This document shows, in pieces, positions 61,501-64,000 of a stretch of 64,000 bases of DNA. Source of the stretch: Lota lota (taxonomy: Eukaryota; Chordata; Actinopteri; Gadiformes; Lotidae); contig JACYXH010000826.1 of the NCBI GenBank assembly GCA_026745465.1, positions 611,501-675,500 of the forward strand, given 5' to 3'. Position 1 is the first letter of the stretch, and each line of letters opens with the position of its first letter. The translations under genes and the position numbers were made by a program. The notes under the pieces are model-generated. The model was not told the origin of the DNA. It ran no database searches and saw only the letters and a list, made by a program, of their open reading frames with translations.

Positions 61501-62178
61501 CCACTGGGGACAGCGCTTCGAACCCGTGCTCTTTGAGATGAAAGACTGCTACCAGGTAGGTGAACTGAGGTATTCACAGTGGTCTCTGCCGGCAGCAAAT
61601 GTATGGTTACGTTTCCCCACAAAACTCTGAGTAAAGAAGGTGTTGCTGAATGGAAACTGACAAGAAAAACACAGATAAACAGTACACTAAAAGTGACCAA
61701 ACTGCTTCCAAAGGTTAAACGTTGCGATACCATCCGTCCACAATTATTACTCACTAAATTCAAAAGGATGCAAAACCTTAAATGAGCCCAAAACAGTACA
61801 TAATCCTAAACAACTGAGCAGTTTCTTAAGAGACAACCCAAGGTGTTGACTCTACAGCTCCAAGTTTGAAACTGAGAACCACTGATGGAGGTCCATGCGT
61901 GTATTTTTCTTTACAACTAGAGTTATATGTTTCCCGCCCTTTTCCAGGTGGACTACTCCTTCTTCAACCGGACGTACGAGATCCCAAGCACGCCGTCGTG
62001 CAGCGCTAAGGAGCTGGCTGAGCAGAAGAACAGCCAGAGCTCCCGCTCGTCCTTCTGCTATGAGAACGAGGTGGCTCTGCAGCTGGTGTCCCCTGACAAT
62101 GACACCCAAAATGGCCTCCAGCCCCAGACCCCTGTCACCCAACGGCCCTTCCTCTCAGAACATCCCCACGACAACTGA
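58584..62178 (+). CDS. kcnj14: Inward-rectifier potassium channel Kir2.4
   Basis: A tetrameric plasma-membrane K+ channel subunit that sets resting potential. Exons are 58584-59639, 61238-61555 and 61948-62178, phase 0 at both joins, 534 aa (human Kir2.4 has 436). The start is the second ATG of ATGATG because [15 protein letters not shown] aligns with the human N-terminus. Residues 20-137 are a long Gly/Arg/Ser-rich extension. The slide helix and TM1 ([20 protein letters not shown]) lie at 170-195 and the pore filter TQTSIGYG at 258-265. TM2 with rectification-controlling Asp is near 291 ([14 protein letters not shown]), and the cytoplasmic domain ([29 protein letters not shown]) follows. The extracellular turret (about 204-240) carries a Gly/Glu-rich insertion ending in VVVVV from GTG repeats. 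The C-terminus (HPHDN) lacks the SEI PDZ ligand of Kir2.1. A frame that runs past 59639 to 59684 is intron read-through. Confidence 0.93.
60384..60397 (+). promoter_or_regulatory. Adjacent E-box and full CRE
   Basis: CACGTG (60384-60389) abuts the palindromic cAMP-response element TGACGTCA (60390-60397) inside kcnj14 intron 1, in sequence slightly richer in CpG than its surroundings. Confidence 0.4.
60932..60960 (+). mobile_element. LINE-type 3' tail remnant
   Basis: CTGGGATTAATAAAGTATAT followed by CTTATCTTA resembles the 3' end of fish L2/CR1-like LINEs and their SINE partners (GGATTAATAAAGTATCTATC). Only the tail is recognisable. Confidence 0.45.
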
Positions 62179-63780
62179 CTCAGTGGATGGTGTTGTTGGT
62201 GGGGCTTTAGGACAGAGAAACAGTAAATATAGAAAGGTTTTAGGCAATAACTGAAGCGTGAAGGAACAGGGAAGCAGACGAGGAATAGATAGAAAAGCTG
62301 ATAATTTCAGACATTTAAAGGAACATTGAGGGAAGAATACTAATATTATTGTTAATGTCATGCAATTTGGAATTGGTTATTTAATATTTTCTAGACAAAT
62401 GTTATGTTGTCTTTGTTGAAAACAGAGACACAGTGAGAGACAAGATGGCAGACTGAAAAAGATACAGACTAGTGGCAGAGATAGAGATAAAGATAGGCAG
62501 AATAGGCCAGATAGGCCAAAAAGAAAGAATTGTTGGGGGTTACTCTAATGGGGAGATGGGTTGCTACGCTGGCCCAGTTGGCTGATTGGTCCTGGCGATC
62601 TTGCACAATCATTAAACACGTCTGTTGAGTCTCTGGCCGGCCTCTCACTAACGCAATATGCTCATCTGTCTCTTACATCTAGCTGGCAGCGTGTAAAACA
62701 GCGCCCCCCGATGACCGTAAACTTTCACTGCACTTCCAATTACTGTGCTCGATGAAAATGTTAGTTGGAATAGATATGGACTTCAGTCACACAGAGTTTC
62801 TTCAAGGACTGTACTCCATAATGATCTTCATAATGTGGATTTGATGTTCGAATGTTTTTTTGTTACGGTAAGTAAGGCAAATTTATCTTCACGTCTTGTA
62901 CAAGTTGCCTACGGTTCTGCCTGGTTTTCCAGTAAGTGTTGGACTACTTGTTAGAGCCAATGAGGAACAGAATCAACACAGGGAAACTTCTGGAAAGTAG
63001 CAGCAATTCCCAGCAGTTTCCTTTGCATGTAATGTATTGTATATTTTCGGGTTTTTAAACATGTAATGCTAATATGAATATAACATGCAACGGTTGGTAT
63101 TCACATGAATGCTAAGTGGGCACTTTAAGGAGGTATACACCCAAATACAGCAGTGAGGAAGAACTTGCTGTTAATGTACGCATTATTAATTGATCAATTA
63201 ATCAATTTATTGAGTAGCATCTATATGCTCTATACACTATACATTTCCTAGTCAGTACAATTGTATATTTCTTATTTTCCTGAGATTGTAGTTATATGAC
63301 GCCATTGTAGGCTAAAAGGCCCATGCCCCTGTATTAATTAAAGCCAGGGTAAGGGCTTTTAATTAAAACGAAGGTAAGGGGTTGCTCCAATAGGCAATAT
63401 AAAACAAGACCAAAAACCTCCAATTCAAAAACATAATTTACTATAAATGAACCATATAGAGGTGCGTACGTTTAAAGGGGAAGCTCTGTAACATGATTTC
63501 TCTTAATGTATTGACTAATGTAATTGAATTGTGATAGTTCATTATTTTGGTGAGGTTTTTGGTTTATGCCCATCTCACAACATGTGAGAGAACAGTGGGT
63601 GGTGCCTTTAAATCAAGACAATTATTTTACCTTATGTTGTAACTGGACCCTGGTCTGTGGTCTGTTTATGCTTTTGAACATATTAATTATTTTGTATTGT
63701 GTGAAGAGTAAAGTAAGAGTACTGTTAGTCATCTTGGAATAGGCCTACATTAGGCAGAATAAATCTTATATTATTCAAAT
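62179..63780 (+). other. kcnj14: Probable kcnj14 3' UTR
   Basis: AT-rich non-coding DNA follows the stop. AATAAA at 63758-63763 is the first canonical poly(A) signal I find, giving a 3' UTR of about 1.6 kb; an ATTAAA-type variant occurs near 63337. The sequence beyond it to 64000 shows nothing recognisable. Confidence 0.4.
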
Positions 63781-64000
63781 TGGTTGCAAATCTGGTTCTA
63801 GTTAGTTTGCTTGATCATTCTTATCTAAATGATGTGTTTTAGAAAGTGGATTATTGGGGATATAATGTCATAGGCCTACTATCGTAACATAGGGCCTACA
63901 TGATTGCTTCATAAGCCAATCATGCTGCATGGATATTGACGTATATTTTGCATAATGCATAATCTATACTTGCAGGGACGGCAGCTTTGTAGCAACCATG

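Overview
The window is nuclear DNA of a teleost fish. Split genes with GT-AG introns match vertebrate families, and the intergenic DNA is AT-rich with very many long (GT)n/(CA)n arrays, non-autonomous DNA transposons and a tRNA-Arg gene cluster. I cannot name the species. There is no sign of bacterial, plasmid, CRISPR or viral content.

Layout: (1) 1-13.6 kb is non-coding. It has a CpG-rich block near 0.3-0.6 kb that may be a promoter/first exon, a dense microsatellite field and two foldback elements just upstream of the first coding gene. (2) 13.6-17.6 kb is zbtb7b (BTB/POZ plus four C2H2 fingers), + strand, two coding exons and a long 3' UTR. (3) 18.67-22.37 kb is ndufv1 (51 kDa flavoprotein subunit of respiratory complex I), + strand, ten exons that I could join completely (475 aa). 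(4) 30.75-23.20 kb is khdc4 (KIAA0907/BLOM7, KH-domain splicing factor), - strand, fourteen exons (600 aa). It converges on ndufv1, and their poly(A) signals lie 5 bp apart on opposite strands. One khdc4 intron is almost wholly a hAT-type transposon with an intact 8-bp target duplication. (5) 30.75-31.13 kb is a short head-to-head promoter with a textbook CTCF core and an unidentified first-exon-like ORF on the + strand. (6) 31-39.8 kb is mostly transposon fragments. It also has a decayed HIPK-like kinase pseudogene (- strand, introns kept) and an orphan terminal-exon-like segment with a poly(A) signal. (7) 41.0-39.9 kb is an intronless urotensin-II-receptor-like GPCR, - strand, with an unusually long first intracellular loop. 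(8) 41-58 kb is a large non-coding interval. It contains a T-box half-site cluster with a perfect palindrome, a CpG-rich exon-like block at 47.6-47.9 kb that may be the first exon of the next gene, and a cluster of one intact and five decayed tRNA-Arg copies at 52.4-55.4 kb. (9) 58.58-62.18 kb is kcnj14 (Kir2.4 inward-rectifier K+ channel), + strand, three coding exons, followed by a probable 1.6-kb 3' UTR.

The protein genes are not functionally linked: a transcription factor, a mitochondrial enzyme subunit, an RNA-binding splicing factor, a peptide-hormone receptor and a potassium channel. The window reads as ordinary vertebrate synteny. The most notable points are structural: the convergent 3' ends, the transposon-filled intron, the tRNA array in decay, the expanded receptor loop and channel turret, and several dense regulatory motifs. 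I see no evidence of an undescribed multi-gene system.
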